64,000 nt of DNA, taken from positions 1-64,000 of the forward strand of contig CAYYIT010000004.1 in the NCBI GenBank assembly GCA_964472035.1, in the 5' to 3' direction. This DNA comes from UBA3855 sp964472035. GTDB taxonomy: Bacteria > Bacillota > Clostridia > Oscillospirales > Ruminococcaceae. Shown here in pieces: positions 16,437 to 25,835 of the stretch (the first letter of the stretch is position 1; each line of letters opens with the position of its first letter). Both the position numbers and the translations under genes were made by a program. Under the pieces are notes generated by a model, which had not been told where the DNA came from, did no database searches, and saw nothing but the letters and a program-made list of their open reading frames with translations.

Positions 16437-18140
16437 TCAGTCCACATTGACCCGCAGATAATTGCCGGGGTCGGTGCAGATATTGTTGACACGCACTTCA
16501 AAGTGCAGGTGATTGCCGGTAGAATTGCCGGTGGAGCCGATGTAGCCGATGAGCTGCCCCTTCTCGACCTCCTGATCCACCGTCGCGATGACGCGGCTGC
16601 AGTGGCCGTATACGGTGCTGTAGCCATCCTCATGCTCGATGATCACATAATTGCCGTAACCGCCGGAATTCCAGCCGGCAGCGATCACCTTGCCGGGACC
16701 TGCCGCATAGACCTCCGAGCCGTAGGGTGCCGCGATGTCGATGCCCTTGTGGTTGCGGTCGCTGATGTAATCATCGCTGATATAGCCGCCATTAACCGGC
16801 CAGCCGAATTTGCCGTTGCCGGCAAAGATCGTATCCGTACTTGCTGGCTGTGGGCTGTAGGTGCCGACGCCGATCTGTTCCGGAACCGGCTCCTTGGTGA
16901 TCACAGCGCTGAGGACCTCACGGGTCGTCTCGATCCCGTCCTCATAGATGACAAGCACCTCACTCGTCTTCTCGCCGCGCACGCCCTTGGAAATGACCTT
17001 CTCCGTTCCGAGGTTCAGCGCGGAGGTCTCGACCTTCACGGACGCATAGTCGATATAGCTGACCACCGTCATGCTTCTCGTGTACGCAATGGGAATGTAC
17101 CGTTTCAGGGTCGGTACCTTTATAATACTGCCGGCACCGATACCGCGGTACATGTGCGGATTGAGATTGGAAAGCTCCTCGACTGTGATATGGTGCTTGG
17201 CTGCGATCAGCTCCGATGTGTCATTCGTCTGTGCAACATAGCTGCCGATGTCCTCTTCCGCAGCGGTCAGCACTGCCAGCATCGCCTCCGGCTCCACAAC
17301 GGTCTCCGTAAGATACACGCCGAACTGATAGTCAATGCTCTTGGTGTAGTACACCTCGGTCACCATGGAGTCGAGCGTGGAGGCGTATTCAGCAAGCTTT
17401 GCATCCATTTCCTTCGTGATGCTCTCCGTTTCCGGCACGGCACCGATGAACTCGCCCTCCACATATACGCCATATGCCTCCGTCAGGGCAACGTCCGCGC
17501 CCTCGAGCAGCTTATCGGCAAGCAGCTGCGCATTGACATACTCCTCATTCTCGGAAACGATGCGCAGCGAATAGGTCGGAAAGAACTGCAGTCCGAGATC
17601 CTCGCCTGCGCTGCTGACGCGCTGCTGGACCTCCCTTTCGGCATCCTCAAACTCACTTTCGGAGGAGATGATGCCCAGTTCCTCGCCGTTCACCGTCACA
17701 CTGATCGCGTAGTCAAGTCCCGTTCCGTACTGCACGATGGCGATCAGGAACACCACCGCCAGAACCGGCATGACATAATTGAAGCAGCTTCTTATGATGC
17801 CATGCTCGCCAAAGATATAGCCGCCGATAAAGCATAGGATCTGCTTGGCAAATTCCAGTCCGCCGGTCTCCTTTGACTGCTTGACCTTTTTTAACATCCG
17901 TCCTGCCTCGCGGTTATGCTCGCGGAAGGACCTTCTGATTCCCTTACCCACAACACAGAAGAGTCTGCCGATCTGACGCAGTATGTACCAGAGCATCCGG
18001 AAAATACCGCTGACAAACCGCCAGAGAATGCCGATCACAGCACCGAGACTTCCCGTGACCATCATGCCGATCCGGATCATAAGCTGTTCAAAGCCGGACG
18101 GAATGCGCTCGGGCGCTGTACTCTTTGCACGTTTTCGCAT
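16437..18140 (-). CDS. membrane-anchored LysM/G5/M23 murein endopeptidase
   Basis: A 567-residue cell-wall hydrolase. A basic cytosolic N-terminus leads to a membrane helix at about 121-138 (MPVLAVVFLIAIVQYG). The outside part has a LysM-like segment (about 270-330, HHITVEELSNLNPHMYRG), a G5 domain (about 335-400, KVISKGVRGEKTSEVLV) and a C-terminal M23/LytM domain with HKGIDIA, YGHCS and HLHF, so the zinc and catalytic residues are complete. The start is set by AAAGGAG 9 nt upstream; an ATG directly after that site is too close. Its promoter carries WalR-like boxes, consistent with cell-wall stress control. Confidence 0.9.
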   Translation of the reverse strand: MRKRAKSTAPERIPSGFEQLMIRIGMMVTGSLGAVIGILWRFVSGIFRMLWYILRQIGRLFCVVGKGIRRSFREHNREAGRMLKKVKQSKETGGLEFAKQILCFIGGYIFGEHGIIRSCFNYVMPVLAVVFLIAIVQYGTGLDYAISVTVNGEELGIISSESEFEDAEREVQQRVSSAGEDLGLQFFPTYSLRIVSENEEYVNAQLLADKLLEGADVALTEAYGVYVEGEFIGAVPETESITKEMDAKLAEYASTLDSMVTEVYYTKSIDYQFGVYLTETVVEPEAMLAVLTAAEEDIGSYVAQTNDTSELIAAKHHITVEELSNLNPHMYRGIGAGSIIKVPTLKRYIPIAYTRSMTVVSYIDYASVKVETSALNLGTEKVISKGVRGEKTSEVLVIYEDGIETTREVLSAVITKEPVPEQIGVGTYSPQPASTDTIFAGNGKFGWPVNGGYISDDYISDRNHKGIDIAAPYGSEVYAAGPGKVIAAGWNSGGYGNYVIIEHEDGYSTVYGHCSRVIATVDQEVEKGQLIGYIGSTGNSTGNHLHFEVRVNNICTDPGNYLRVNVD

Positions 18141-18182
18141 CGTATGCATCTCCTTTCTGTTGGTGCTACCGCATACATATCG

Positions 18183-18245
18183 GTTACAATTGTTACAAAG
18201 CAGTAACACTGTTACTAATTATAGCAGACTCTTCAAAAAAATCAA
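18183..18245 (-). promoter_or_regulatory. promoter of the M23 hydrolase with WalR-like boxes
   Basis: Leftward TTGATT (18240-18245), 16 nt, TATAAT (18218-18223). Just downstream of the predicted start lies TGTTAC-N5-TGTAAC (18192-18208), which fits the WalR consensus TGTWAH-N5-TGTWAH, plus a third TGTAAC at 18183-18188. Placement after the start site suggests repression; this is inference. Confidence 0.6.
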
Positions 18246-18344
18246 CTCTTTTTGGAAGCAACTTCCTGCAGACGGGACAATTCTGTAGGATTGCACAAAA
18301 ACCCATGTCGGATTTCGTTGCTTTTCTCCCATTGGGGCAAGGAA

Positions 18345-19211
18345 TTATCTCGCAGAATCGCCATTTATCGACAAATCCAGCAATTTCTGCATATCCTCGG
18401 GAAGGGGCGCGGTGACAAGATGCTCCTGCCCTTCCCTGTCCGTATACACCATCTCCGCGCAATGGAGGGCATGCCGCGCGATATGTACCGTGCTGCCGCC
18501 GTAGAAGTCATCACCCGCAAGCGGACATCCGATATGGGAAAAATGCACGCGGATCTGGTGGGTGCGTCCCGTCTCCAGCTCCACACGGACGAAGGTGTAG
18601 ACACCGCGCTGCGCGACGCGGTAATGCGTCACCGCGCGCTTTCCCTCCGGCGCAATGCGCCGCAGGATCACAGAGCCCTCCACCCTCGCGATCGGGGCGT
18701 CGATGGTCCCCTGTGCAGGCGGCTCGCCGCTCACGGCAGCAAGATAGGTCTTCCGGAGCCTTCCGGGCAGCTGGAACGCTGCGATCGGGTGCTTCGCCAC
18801 CGCCACCAGACCGGAGGTATCCTGATCCAGCCGATGCACCGGCCGGAACGTCATGCCGGGGAACTGCGCTGCAAAGGCATTCCCCAGCGTATCCAGCCGA
18901 TGGTTCTGGCTCGGATGCACGGGCATGCCGGCAGGCTTGCTGAAAATGAGAACATCCTCATCTTCGAACATGACCGGCGCATGCAGCGCCGGATTCGGCT
19001 CCATATTCGGCACATCCGGAATATGCAGGCAGATCCGGTCACCGGACTGCACATGGTCGATGCTGCGGATATGCTGTCCATTGCAGAGCATGCCGTCCGG
19101 CACATGCTTGAGCTTTGCAAGCTGGCGCCTTGACAGACCGCACTCATGCCGCAGGAAGCTTTCCAGCGTACAGGGCGCCGGACGCTCTACGAGAAACTGG
19201 AGTTCTGGCAT
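18345..19211 (-). CDS. RluA-family 23S rRNA pseudouridine synthase
   Basis: A 288-residue RluA/RluD-type enzyme. An S4-like RNA-binding segment is at the N-terminus (FLRHECGLSRRQLAKLKH). The catalytic motif HRLDQDTSG carries the nucleophilic Asp, and ELETGRTHQIRVHFSHIG and PLAGDDFYGG are further family motifs. AGGAGG is 9 nt before the ATG. Its first 68 nt overlap the end of the upstream membrane-protein gene. Which uridine is modified cannot be told. Confidence 0.9.
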   Translation of the reverse strand: MPELQFLVERPAPCTLESFLRHECGLSRRQLAKLKHVPDGMLCNGQHIRSIDHVQSGDRICLHIPDVPNMEPNPALHAPVMFEDEDVLIFSKPAGMPVHPSQNHRLDTLGNAFAAQFPGMTFRPVHRLDQDTSGLVAVAKHPIAAFQLPGRLRKTYLAAVSGEPPAQGTIDAPIARVEGSVILRRIAPEGKRAVTHYRVAQRGVYTFVRVELETGRTHQIRVHFSHIGCPLAGDDFYGGSTVHIARHALHCAEMVYTDREGQEHLVTAPLPEDMQKLLDLSINGDSAR

Positions 19212-19989
19212 GGTGTTGTTCCTCCTGTATCCACTCCCGGATCCGGATCTGGATCAGAAGCGTACTATTCATCATCGGGTAGGGCAGCACAAAGGGGATC
19301 GTCACCACCAGCAGTGCCATCGGAAGCCATCGCATCCACAGCGCCAGCAGCATCCGCCGGCGTCCCTGCATCAGCTTCTGGGACTGACGGACTGCCCGAA
19401 AGGGGGACATTCCCGGATCCGCAAGGTACAGAAACGGCACCGCCGCCATCCCCACGCAGAACCGCAGGTAGTGCAGCCCCGTCCAGAACGCGGCACAGAT
19501 GCACTGCACACAGAAAAACAGATGCCATCCGCTGTCCGCAGCCGCAAGTCCGTTCCGGATGCTCAAGACCGCACCTGCCGCAAACAGAACAAAGGGCAGC
19601 AGTGCCAGCATCCGGCACAGCGCTGCACCTGCAAAGAATGCCATTCCCCTGCAATACGCGCCGGCGCTGCGGAAGAACACGTCCTCCTCCTTACTGCCAA
19701 GCCCGAGAAAGTCGGACATCCAGCTGCACACACCGCACTGTACCGGCGTCAGGATGCAGAAGGAAAGCAGCTCCCACAAATAGGTCAGCACCGCCCACTG
19801 CGGTACGCCGCCCAGCAGAAGCTCCCTCTGCGTCATCACGCCGCAGGCGACCAGAACTGCCGCCAGAAAGCACGGCACCAGCTTCAGCAGAAGCCGGAGT
19901 GCCGGACAGAGCAGCGATGCCGTCAGCACGGCGGCATAATGCCCCTTGACGGCCTGCCTTGAAAAGCACTGAATTTCGCGTATCGTCAT
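19144..19989 (-). CDS. polytopic membrane protein, DUF975-like
   Basis: A 281-residue protein with about five hydrophobic segments. Before the last helix it has AVRQSQKLMQGRRRMLLAL, which recalls the 'S..LM.G....L' segment of DUF975 proteins. Function unknown. The start follows AAAGGAG 8 nt upstream; a longer reading begins 12 codons earlier without a site. It overlaps the pseudouridine synthase gene by 68 nt, an unusually long overlap that ties the two in one transcript. Confidence 0.65.
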   Translation of the reverse strand: MTIREIQCFSRQAVKGHYAAVLTASLLCPALRLLLKLVPCFLAAVLVACGVMTQRELLLGGVPQWAVLTYLWELLSFCILTPVQCGVCSWMSDFLGLGSKEEDVFFRSAGAYCRGMAFFAGAALCRMLALLPFVLFAAGAVLSIRNGLAAADSGWHLFFCVQCICAAFWTGLHYLRFCVGMAAVPFLYLADPGMSPFRAVRQSQKLMQGRRRMLLALWMRWLPMALLVVTIPFVLPYPMMNSTLLIQIRIREWIQEEQHHARTPVSRRASGALYAGKLPAA

Positions 19990-20038
19990 TGTATCTGCTC
20001 CTTTCTGTGTGCGGCATTGCCGCACTATGTAGGGAGCA

Positions 20039-20665
20039 TCAGTTTCTGGAATACGGGATCATTCCCAGAATCTCAAAGGCCTGCGACTGCTGCCACATCT
20101 GGGCAGTGAACATGATCTCAAAGCCCTCGCCCGGTTCGCAATTGAGTTCCTTTGCAGAGATCTTCGGCAGGCCGAAGCACGCAAGCATATTGCTGATCAC
20201 ACCGCCGTGCGTAATTGCCGCGCAGTGATCGAAGTCATTCTCCATCATATCCAGCAGGATCCGGTGCAGCGCATGGTAGCAGCGGATGCACAGCTCTCCG
20301 GCACTCTCGCCGCCGGGAGGACGGACATCGGGACTGCCGCCGCGCAGCCATTCCTTGTAATCCTCGCGCTTGATCAGCTCGTCCACGGACTTGCCGTCAA
20401 ATTCACCGAAATTCAGCTCGCGCAGATCCTCCGCGATGTACAGCTGCTGATCGGGGAACAGGATCTCCGCAGTTTCCGTACAGCGGCGCAGAGGGCTGCT
20501 GTATACTCTCTGTACTCTGGGGTATTCGTACAGATCCTGCTTGCCGCACAGCTCCGTAGCACCCTTGTCCGAAAGCGGATAGTCCGTGCTGCTGCCGATA
20601 TAGATGCCTTTTTCGTTTGCCTCCGTCCGTCCGTGACGGAACAGGCTCAGTCGATATCCTCGCAT
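20039..20665 (-). CDS. histidine phosphatase family protein
   Basis: A 208-residue phosphoglycerate-mutase-like phosphatase. The catalytic motif FRHGRTEAN is at the start, the second Arg is in SSPLRRCTETAEI, the acid/base Glu in LRELNFGEFDGK, and the second His in AAITHGGVI. It resembles CobC/GpmB-like broad phosphatases; substrate unknown. AGGAGG precedes the ATG. It is divergent from the XRE regulator. Confidence 0.88.
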   Translation of the reverse strand: MRGYRLSLFRHGRTEANEKGIYIGSSTDYPLSDKGATELCGKQDLYEYPRVQRVYSSPLRRCTETAEILFPDQQLYIAEDLRELNFGEFDGKSVDELIKREDYKEWLRGGSPDVRPPGGESAGELCIRCYHALHRILLDMMENDFDHCAAITHGGVISNMLACFGLPKISAKELNCEPGEGFEIMFTAQMWQQSQAFEILGMIPYSRN

Positions 20666-20798
20666 AATATGCCTCCTTCAGAGATGATTCCCTCCATGGG
20701 GAACATTTTGCACAAAAATAAAGGTCGATTTTCGTACTTGTGGTATTTTTATACAAGTTTTTATTCAAAATCGAGGGATAATTCCACGAAAATGACTC

Positions 20799-20892
20799 TT
20801 TACAATTAGTATAATTTGTATTATAATAAAAGAAAGATGTTTTTTGAAAGGATTTTGGATCCTCCGGTGCCGCCGGGCGGCTGCCGGATCAA
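20799..20892 (+). promoter_or_regulatory. promoter and leader hairpin of the XRE regulator
   Basis: TTTACA (20799-20804), 17 nt, TATAAT (20822-20827). The 5' leader contains a GC-rich imperfect hairpin GATCC...GGATC at about 20859-20892 just before the ribosome site, which could occlude it. Confidence 0.7.
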
Positions 20893-20916
20893 AAGAAAGG
20901 AGCTGTACTCTCATTT

Positions 20917-21609
20917 ATGAACTCTGATTTTCCAAGAATTATTGCATTACAGCGAAAAGAACGCCAGATCAGCCAGAAGCAGGCGGCCGCGGATCTGGGT
21001 ATTTCCCAGGCACTGCTCTCCCACTACGAGAAGGGCATCCGTGAATGCGGTCTGGATTTTCTCGTAAAGATCGCCGATTATTATAATGTATCCTGCGACT
21101 ATCTGCTCGGCAGAACACCGGAGCCGGAGGGCAAGACCATCTCCGTTGAGGATATTCCGGATGACGACGGCAACAACAGCATGCCCAGTCCCGAGGTCGT
21201 AGCATTCAACCGTAAGATCATCAACAATTCCATCAGCCTGCTGTTTTCTCTGGCAATGAAGGCCAACAGCATCACGCTGATCAAGGAGATCTCCTCCTAC
21301 CTGATGCTCTCGGTCTACAAGCTGTTCCGCATTGTATATAATGCAAATCCCCACAATGACCAGAAGCTCTTCTCCGTACCGAAGGTCGTTGCAAACGATG
21401 ATGCAAGCGCCATCGTCTGCATGAACGAAGCCAACATCAAGGCGGCATCGAGCGGCATTCCGATCGGAGAGAACGACTGCGTGACCGATTCGGAGATCCT
21501 CTACCTGACGACCTCCATCCTGTCCCAGTCCTATCCGGAGTATTCTTCCTCCCTGCTGACGCTGATCAAGATCAGCGAGGACAGCATCCACAAGAAGCGC
21601 AACGCCTGA
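20917..21609 (+). CDS. XRE-family transcriptional regulator
   Basis: A 230-residue protein. The N-terminal HTH_3 domain (about 8-65) shows RKERQISQKQAAADLGISQALLSHYEKG. The C-terminal 130 residues are helical and not recognised (LFSLAMKANSITLIKEISSYL), perhaps a dimer or sensing domain. The ribosome site AAAGGAG is 14 nt from the ATG, longer than usual. It precedes the rnf operon but the rnf genes have their own leader; whether it regulates them is unknown. Confidence 0.85.
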   Translation: MNSDFPRIIALQRKERQISQKQAAADLGISQALLSHYEKGIRECGLDFLVKIADYYNVSCDYLLGRTPEPEGKTISVEDIPDDDGNNSMPSPEVVAFNRKIINNSISLLFSLAMKANSITLIKEISSYLMLSVYKLFRIVYNANPHNDQKLFSVPKVVANDDASAIVCMNEANIKAASSGIPIGENDCVTDSEILYLTTSILSQSYPEYSSSLLTLIKISEDSIHKKRNA

Positions 21610-21668
21610 CGCAGGCTGCGCCGCTCCTTTCTATTCTACCACATTTTCGTGAAAAATAAAAGGGGTTT

Positions 21669-21803
21669 TTGACTTTTTTCTTCTCAGAAACTAAAAAACA
21701 TGTTCTGCGGTTCTCTCCATGCTGCCGTTTTCGTAAGCTGACAGCGGAGGGGACTGCGTTTGTCTGCCCACAGACAGTCATTTTCCTTGCAAAGGAGGAT
21801 TTT
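21669..21803 (+). promoter_or_regulatory. putative rnf operon promoter and leader
   Basis: TTGACT (21669-21674), 17 nt, TAAAAA (21692-21697), a weak -10. The leader includes a TGTCTG/CAGACA hairpin at about 21760-21775 and ends in AAAGGAGG 5 nt before rnfC. No known riboswitch fold was recognised. Confidence 0.45.
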
Positions 21804-23081
21804 ATGCGTAAATTACGAGGCGTACCCGTACCCCACAGAAAAAACACATCGGACGCCGCCTTCCGCACACTGCCCGTTCCGGAAAAGGTGCTGATCCCCA
21901 TGTCCATGCACATGGGAACGCCCTGTACCCCCGTTGTCAAGCTGCAGCAGCATGTGGACATCGGTGAATGCATCGGACAGAGCGAGGCGGTTTTCTCTGC
22001 GGACATCCACGCCAGCGTTTCCGGTACTGTGACCGCACTGCAGGATTACCGCATGGCGGACGGTACCTTCTGCAAGGCAGTGGAGATCACATCGGACGGT
22101 GAGCAGACCGTCTGGGAAGGCATCCAGCCGCCCGTGTATCATAACCGCGAGGAATTTCTCGACGCCATCCGCAGAAGCGGTGCTGTCGGACTCGGCGGCG
22201 CGGGCTTCCCGACACACGTCAAGCTCAATCCCAAGCAGCAGATCGATTGCCTGATCATCAACGCTGCCGAATGCGAGCCGTACATCACCTCCGATGACCG
22301 TACCATGCAGGAAAAGCAGGACGAGATCATCGGCTGCATCCGCCGCATCATGAAGATGCTGGAGATCCCCGAATGCGCCATCGGCGTTGAAGAAAACAAG
22401 CCGCAGGCGATCAGATTCCTCAGCGAATGCGCCGACAAGGATCCGGACATCACCATCGTTCCGCTGCGTTCCCTCTATCCGCAGGGCGCGGAGAAGATCC
22501 TGATCTACAACATCCTCGGAAGAGTGGTCGAGGAAGGCCAGCTTCCTTCAGATCAGGGCGTGATCGTCCTGAATGTCTCCACTGCAGCATTTCTGGAGCA
22601 GTATTTCCGCACCGGCATGCCGCTTGTCAGCCGCAGTCTGACCGTGGACGGCGACACCATCGGCAAGCCATGCAACGTCACGGTTCCGGTGGGAACCCCC
22701 ATCCGCACCGTGCTGAAAGCAGCGGAATGCGATTTTGAAGCCACCGAACACCTCATCGGCGGCGGTCCCATGATGGGTGCCTGCCTGCCGGGCTTTGACC
22801 TTCCGGTCACGAAGGTGAACAATGCCCTGCTCGCCTTCGGCAAGCAGAAGAAGGTGCGCACAACTGCCTGCATCCGCTGCGGCAGATGTGTACAGACCTG
22901 CCCGATGAATCTGATGCCGACCGCACTGGAGCAGGCCTACCGCCAGCGCAATGCGGAGAAGCTCAATCAACTGCACCTGAACCAGTGCATGCTCTGCGGC
23001 TGCTGCAGCTATGCCTGTCCGGCCAATCGTCCGCTGGCCGAAAGCCATCGCCTTGCGAAGGCTTTCCTGCGCCGGAAGTAA
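21804..23081 (+). CDS. rnfC: Rnf complex subunit C
   Basis: The soluble NADH/ferredoxin-side subunit of the ion-pumping ferredoxin:NAD+ oxidoreductase, 425 residues. It has the GLGGAGFPTHVKL nucleotide/FMN motif, a SLBB-like region, and two 4Fe-4S clusters (CIRCGRCVQTCP and CMLCGCCSYACP). The start MRKLRGVPVPHRK follows AAAGGAGG. It is first in a six-gene operon with 0-12 nt spacers or overlaps. Confidence 0.95.
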   Translation: MRKLRGVPVPHRKNTSDAAFRTLPVPEKVLIPMSMHMGTPCTPVVKLQQHVDIGECIGQSEAVFSADIHASVSGTVTALQDYRMADGTFCKAVEITSDGEQTVWEGIQPPVYHNREEFLDAIRRSGAVGLGGAGFPTHVKLNPKQQIDCLIINAAECEPYITSDDRTMQEKQDEIIGCIRRIMKMLEIPECAIGVEENKPQAIRFLSECADKDPDITIVPLRSLYPQGAEKILIYNILGRVVEEGQLPSDQGVIVLNVSTAAFLEQYFRTGMPLVSRSLTVDGDTIGKPCNVTVPVGTPIRTVLKAAECDFEATEHLIGGGPMMGACLPGFDLPVTKVNNALLAFGKQKKVRTTACIRCGRCVQTCPMNLMPTALEQAYRQRNAEKLNQLHLNQCMLCGCCSYACPANRPLAESHRLAKAFLRRK

Positions 23082-23093
23082 GGAGGTACCACA

Positions 23094-24044
23094 ATGAAAT
23101 TACTGAAAGTTGCGGCATCCCCCCATATCCGGGACGAGATGACCACACAGACGATCATGCTGCTGGTAATCGCGGCGCTTCTGCCCTCCATGGTGGCAGG
23201 TACCATCCACTTCGGATGGCGTGCACTCGCAATGATGGTGTTCTGCACCCTGTTTTCCATGGCATGCGAAGGCCTCTGCCGGATCGCCATGAAGCGCGAG
23301 CAGACCATTTCCGACGGCAGTGCCGCTCTGACGGGACTGCTCCTTGCCATGAACCTCCCCGTCACCCTCCCCCTCTGGGAGGCAGCTGTCGGCTGTCTGG
23401 TGGCGATCGTTGTTGTCAAGCAGCTCTTCGGCGGTCTGGGTCAGAATTTCGCGAACCCTGCCATTACCGCAAGAGTGGTGCTGATGGTCTCCCTGACCTC
23501 CGACATGACAAACTGGATCCTGCCGCGTACCTCGGGGCAGCCCTTTTCCTACGACGCAGTATCCTCCGCAACGCCCCTCGTCACCGGAAACGCCAGTCTC
23601 CGTGATCTGTTCTTAGGCAGCGTCCCCGGCTGCATCGGCGAGACCTGCAGCGCAACACTGCTCTTCGGCGGATTGTTCCTCATCTTCATGGGGATCATTT
23701 CTCCGGTCACACCGCTCTCAATGCTGGGTACGGTGGCAGTCTGCACACTGCTTTCCAGCGGCGGCGATATGAACGAGATGTTCTACCAGCTGCTCTCCGG
23801 CGGTCTGCTGCTGGGTGCCTTCTTCATGGCAACGGACTATGTGACCTCCCCCATCACTGCCAAGGGCAAGCTGATCTTCGGCATCGGCTGCGGTCTGCTG
23901 ACCTTCCTCATCCGAAGCTTCGGCAGTTATCCGGAAGGCGTCTCCCTCGCCATCCTGCTGATGAACATCCTGACCCCCTACATTGATCAGTTCACCATGG
24001 AAAAGCCCTTTGGCGTCCGCAAGAAGAAAAAGGGGGCGAACTGA
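23094..24044 (+). CDS. rnfD: Rnf complex subunit D
   Basis: A 316-residue membrane subunit with about nine helices. YDAVSSATPLV carries the Thr that is covalently flavinylated in characterised RnfD/NqrB proteins. AGGAGG is 7 nt upstream. It ends directly at the GTG start of rnfG. Confidence 0.95.
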   Translation: MKLLKVAASPHIRDEMTTQTIMLLVIAALLPSMVAGTIHFGWRALAMMVFCTLFSMACEGLCRIAMKREQTISDGSAALTGLLLAMNLPVTLPLWEAAVGCLVAIVVVKQLFGGLGQNFANPAITARVVLMVSLTSDMTNWILPRTSGQPFSYDAVSSATPLVTGNASLRDLFLGSVPGCIGETCSATLLFGGLFLIFMGIISPVTPLSMLGTVAVCTLLSSGGDMNEMFYQLLSGGLLLGAFFMATDYVTSPITAKGKLIFGIGCGLLTFLIRSFGSYPEGVSLAILLMNILTPYIDQFTMEKPFGVRKKKKGAN

Positions 24045-24563
24045 GTGAAAAAAATGATTCCCTCCCTCGTGCTGACGCTTGTCTGTGCCGTGGTCTGCGG
24101 ACTGCTTGCCGTAGTCAATGCCGTCACCGAGGATAAGATCGCGCAGGCCGAAGCCGAAAAGCTCCAGAAAAGCCTGACCGCTGTATTCGGCGAAGGCACC
24201 TATACGGAACTGGAACAGCAGCTCGACGGTATCACCGCTGTGTATCAGAACGACCGCGGCATTGTGATCTTTGACATTACTTCCGATGGTTATGCATCCG
24301 GCGGCATCCGCGCGCTGGTCGGCATCACTCCGGACGGCACCGTCGAGGATGTCGGCATCGTCAGCTGCGCCGAAACACCCGGTGTCGGCACCCAGATTCT
24401 CGAAAACAATTATGCTTCAGGCTATGCCGGTGCATCGCTTTCCGGTGATGGCATTTCCGGCGGTCCCGATCTCATTTCCGGTGCAACCAAGTCCTCCAAC
24501 GGACTGAAAAACGCTGTGGAACTTGCACTGGCATCCTATGCACAGATGAAGGAGGTGCAGTAA
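24045..24563 (+). CDS. rnfG: Rnf complex subunit G
   Basis: A 172-residue protein with one N-terminal helix and an extracytosolic FMN-binding domain. DLISGATKSSNGLKNAV contains the (S/T)GAT flavinylation motif. The start is GTG, 8 nt after GGGGG; an ATG three codons later is possible. Confidence 0.93.
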   Translation: MKKMIPSLVLTLVCAVVCGLLAVVNAVTEDKIAQAEAEKLQKSLTAVFGEGTYTELEQQLDGITAVYQNDRGIVIFDITSDGYASGGIRALVGITPDGTVEDVGIVSCAETPGVGTQILENNYASGYAGASLSGDGISGGPDLISGATKSSNGLKNAVELALASYAQMKEVQ

Positions 24564-25244
24564 ATGGCAAAGCAGAGTTACATCAAGGAATTTACAAAAG
24601 GACTTCTCAAAGAAAACCCTACACTGGTAGGCCTTCTTGGTATGTGTCCGACACTTGCGGTAACCACACAGGCAAAAAACGGTCTCGGCATGGGACTTGC
24701 AACCATGTTCGTACTGATTGGCTCGAATCTTGTGATCTCGCTCCTGCGGAAGGTTATTCCAGAGACAGTAAAGCTTCCCTGCTATATTGTCATTATCGCA
24801 GGCTTTGTGACGATCATCGACTTTCTCATCCATGGTTTTCTGCCGGATCTGCATGAAAACCTCGGTACCTTTCTCTCCCTCATCACTGTCAACTGCATCA
24901 TTCTCGGCCGCGCCGAAATGTTCGCATCCAAAAACAAGGTACTGCCATCCGTTCTGGACGGTATTGGTATGGGACTCGGCTTCACAATGGCACTCTTTCT
25001 GGTTGGTTCTATCCGAGAAATCTTCGGTTCCGGCACATGGATGGAGCTTGCTCTGCCCGAAGGCTTTCCGACCATGACAATTTTCACCATGACGCCCGGT
25101 GGGTTCCTGGTGCTGGGAATTGTCATTGCGGCAGCAGGACGTCTGACGAACAAGAAGGCTCCCGCACTGACGGGCTGCGCCGCATGTCCCAATGCCGCAG
25201 CATGCTCCGGCGGCTGCGCTGACGGAAAGGAGGCGCAGTCATGA
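24564..25244 (+). CDS. rnfE: Rnf complex subunit E with Cys-rich C-terminal tail
   Basis: A 226-residue membrane subunit, homologous to RnfA and placed with it around a membrane 2Fe-2S site. EFTKGLLKENPTLVGLLGMCPTLAVT is the family start. The last 24 residues (after NKKAPAL) hold five Cys in CAACPNAAACSGGCAD, which is not part of the usual RnfE fold and could bind a metal or cluster. GGAGGTG is 6 nt upstream. Confidence 0.93.
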   Translation: MAKQSYIKEFTKGLLKENPTLVGLLGMCPTLAVTTQAKNGLGMGLATMFVLIGSNLVISLLRKVIPETVKLPCYIVIIAGFVTIIDFLIHGFLPDLHENLGTFLSLITVNCIILGRAEMFASKNKVLPSVLDGIGMGLGFTMALFLVGSIREIFGSGTWMELALPEGFPTMTIFTMTPGGFLVLGIVIAAAGRLTNKKAPALTGCAACPNAAACSGGCADGKEAQS

Positions 25245-25825
25245 CCACACTGCAGACCTTCGTCACCACACTGCTGGCGGCGATCCTGACGGACAACTAC
25301 GTCCTCTCCCGCAGCATCGGCATCTGCCCGTTCCTGGGCGTATCGAAAAAGCTCTCGTCGAGCCTTGGCATGGGTGCAGCTGTCATTTTCGTTATGGGCT
25401 GTGCCGCAGCCGTTACCTGGCCGATCTACCAGCTGCTCGTCCTGCTGCATCTGGAATACCTCGAAACGGTGGCCTTCATCCTGATCATCGCCCTCTTTGT
25501 GCAGCTCGTGGAGATCGCCATGAAGAAGGTACTGCCGCCGCTCTACAAGGCGCTGGGCGTGTACCTGCCGCTGATCACCACCAACTGCGCCGTGCTTGGC
25601 GTGACCATCAACAACATCAATGACGGCTACGGCTATGCCATGTCCGTCTGGAATGCAGTCTGCGTCGGCATCGGATTCACCGTGGCACTGATCATCTTCG
25701 CAGGCGTCCGCAGCAAGATCGATGCCGCCGATATTCCGGAAACCTTCAAGGGGATCCCTGCTACGCTGGTAGCGGCTTCCATTGTATCCCTGAGCTTCAA
25801 TGCCTTTTCCGGCATGATTTCATAA
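25241..25825 (+). CDS. rnfA: Rnf complex subunit A
   Basis: A 194-residue membrane subunit with six helices. ILTDNYVLSRSIGICPFLGVS and ITTNCAVLGV contain the Cys that with RnfE hold the membrane-embedded 2Fe-2S cluster in solved Rnf/Nqr structures. It overlaps rnfE by 4 nt. Confidence 0.95.
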   Translation: MTTLQTFVTTLLAAILTDNYVLSRSIGICPFLGVSKKLSSSLGMGAAVIFVMGCAAAVTWPIYQLLVLLHLEYLETVAFILIIALFVQLVEIAMKKVLPPLYKALGVYLPLITTNCAVLGVTINNINDGYGYAMSVWNAVCVGIGFTVALIIFAGVRSKIDAADIPETFKGIPATLVAASIVSLSFNAFSGMIS

Positions 25826-25835
25826 GGAGGCTGCC

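Noticed and set aside
16413..17837. Open frame of about 474 codons on the + strand
   Set aside because: Antisense to the M23 hydrolase; no recognisable domain and no ribosome site.
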